Shown piece by piece: positions 5,902 through 5,930 of a stretch of 5,930 bases of DNA. The position numbers and the translations under genes are program-made. The notes below the pieces were generated by a model that made no database searches, was not told where the DNA came from, and worked only from the letters and a program-made list of their open reading frames with translations. Within the stretch, counting starts at the first letter, position 1. Every line of letters begins with the position of its first letter. Origin of the DNA: Bdellovibrionales bacterium (GTDB lineage Bacteria > Bdellovibrionota > Bdellovibrionia > Bdellovibrionales > JAMPXM01); assembly GCA_005792225.1 (NCBI GenBank), contig SXSP01000199.1, positions 1-5,930 of the forward strand. The letters run 5' to 3'.

Positions 5902-5930
5902 CTTGGTTTTTGCGCGGTCAAACCAGCGCC

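Overview
The window comes from a Gram-negative-type bacterial chromosome of moderately high GC. Two products carry clear export signals, one of them a covalent-heme protein that would mature in the periplasm. The heme protein resembles, from memory, a family common in Myxococcota and Bdellovibrionota, so a predatory or 'deltaproteobacterial' lineage is the best guess. This is an inference, since no marker gene is present. I see no mobile element, tRNA, rRNA, CRISPR array or long repeat.

Layout, left to right. (1) Positions 1-498, + strand: the 3' end of a gene cut by the window edge, unrecognised, with a His-rich C-terminal half that weakly suggests a papain-like (NlpC/P60-type) fold. (2) 499-633: an intergenic stretch with two consecutive hairpins. 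(3) 634-1080, +: a small protein with a disordered Ala/Pro/Val/Glu-rich middle and a C-terminal four-cysteine zinc ribbon. (4) 1144-3072, +: a large exported protein with one CxxCH heme site and a cysteine-rich C-terminal domain. Its reading frame meets a TAG at 3070-3072 but stays open and protein-like, in the same frame, for 75 more codons to a TAA at 3298-3300. (5) 3297-3821, - strand: an exported PrxQ/BCP peroxiredoxin whose stop codon overlaps that TAA. (6) 3822-4082: a divergent intergenic region with a candidate promoter. (7) 4083-4505, +: a small protein with one C-terminal membrane segment, resembling the ElaB/YqjD/DUF883 group. (8) 4515-4539: a hairpin terminator between converging genes. 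(9) 4552-5901, -: a divergent ROK/ASKHA sugar-kinase-like protein that lacks two family hallmarks and may start beyond the right edge.

The genes do not form one obvious pathway. The heme protein and the peroxiredoxin would both act in the cell envelope, but they converge and are not co-transcribed. The most notable feature is the in-frame amber codon: the 75 codons beyond it carry four more cysteines, keep a GC-rich third position (51 of 75 codons by hand count), and end exactly at the neighbouring gene's stop. The full-length product was therefore probably 718 residues. Either the gene has been truncated by a nonsense mutation, the base is a sequencing error, or the codon is read through. 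I found no convincing new multi-gene system here.
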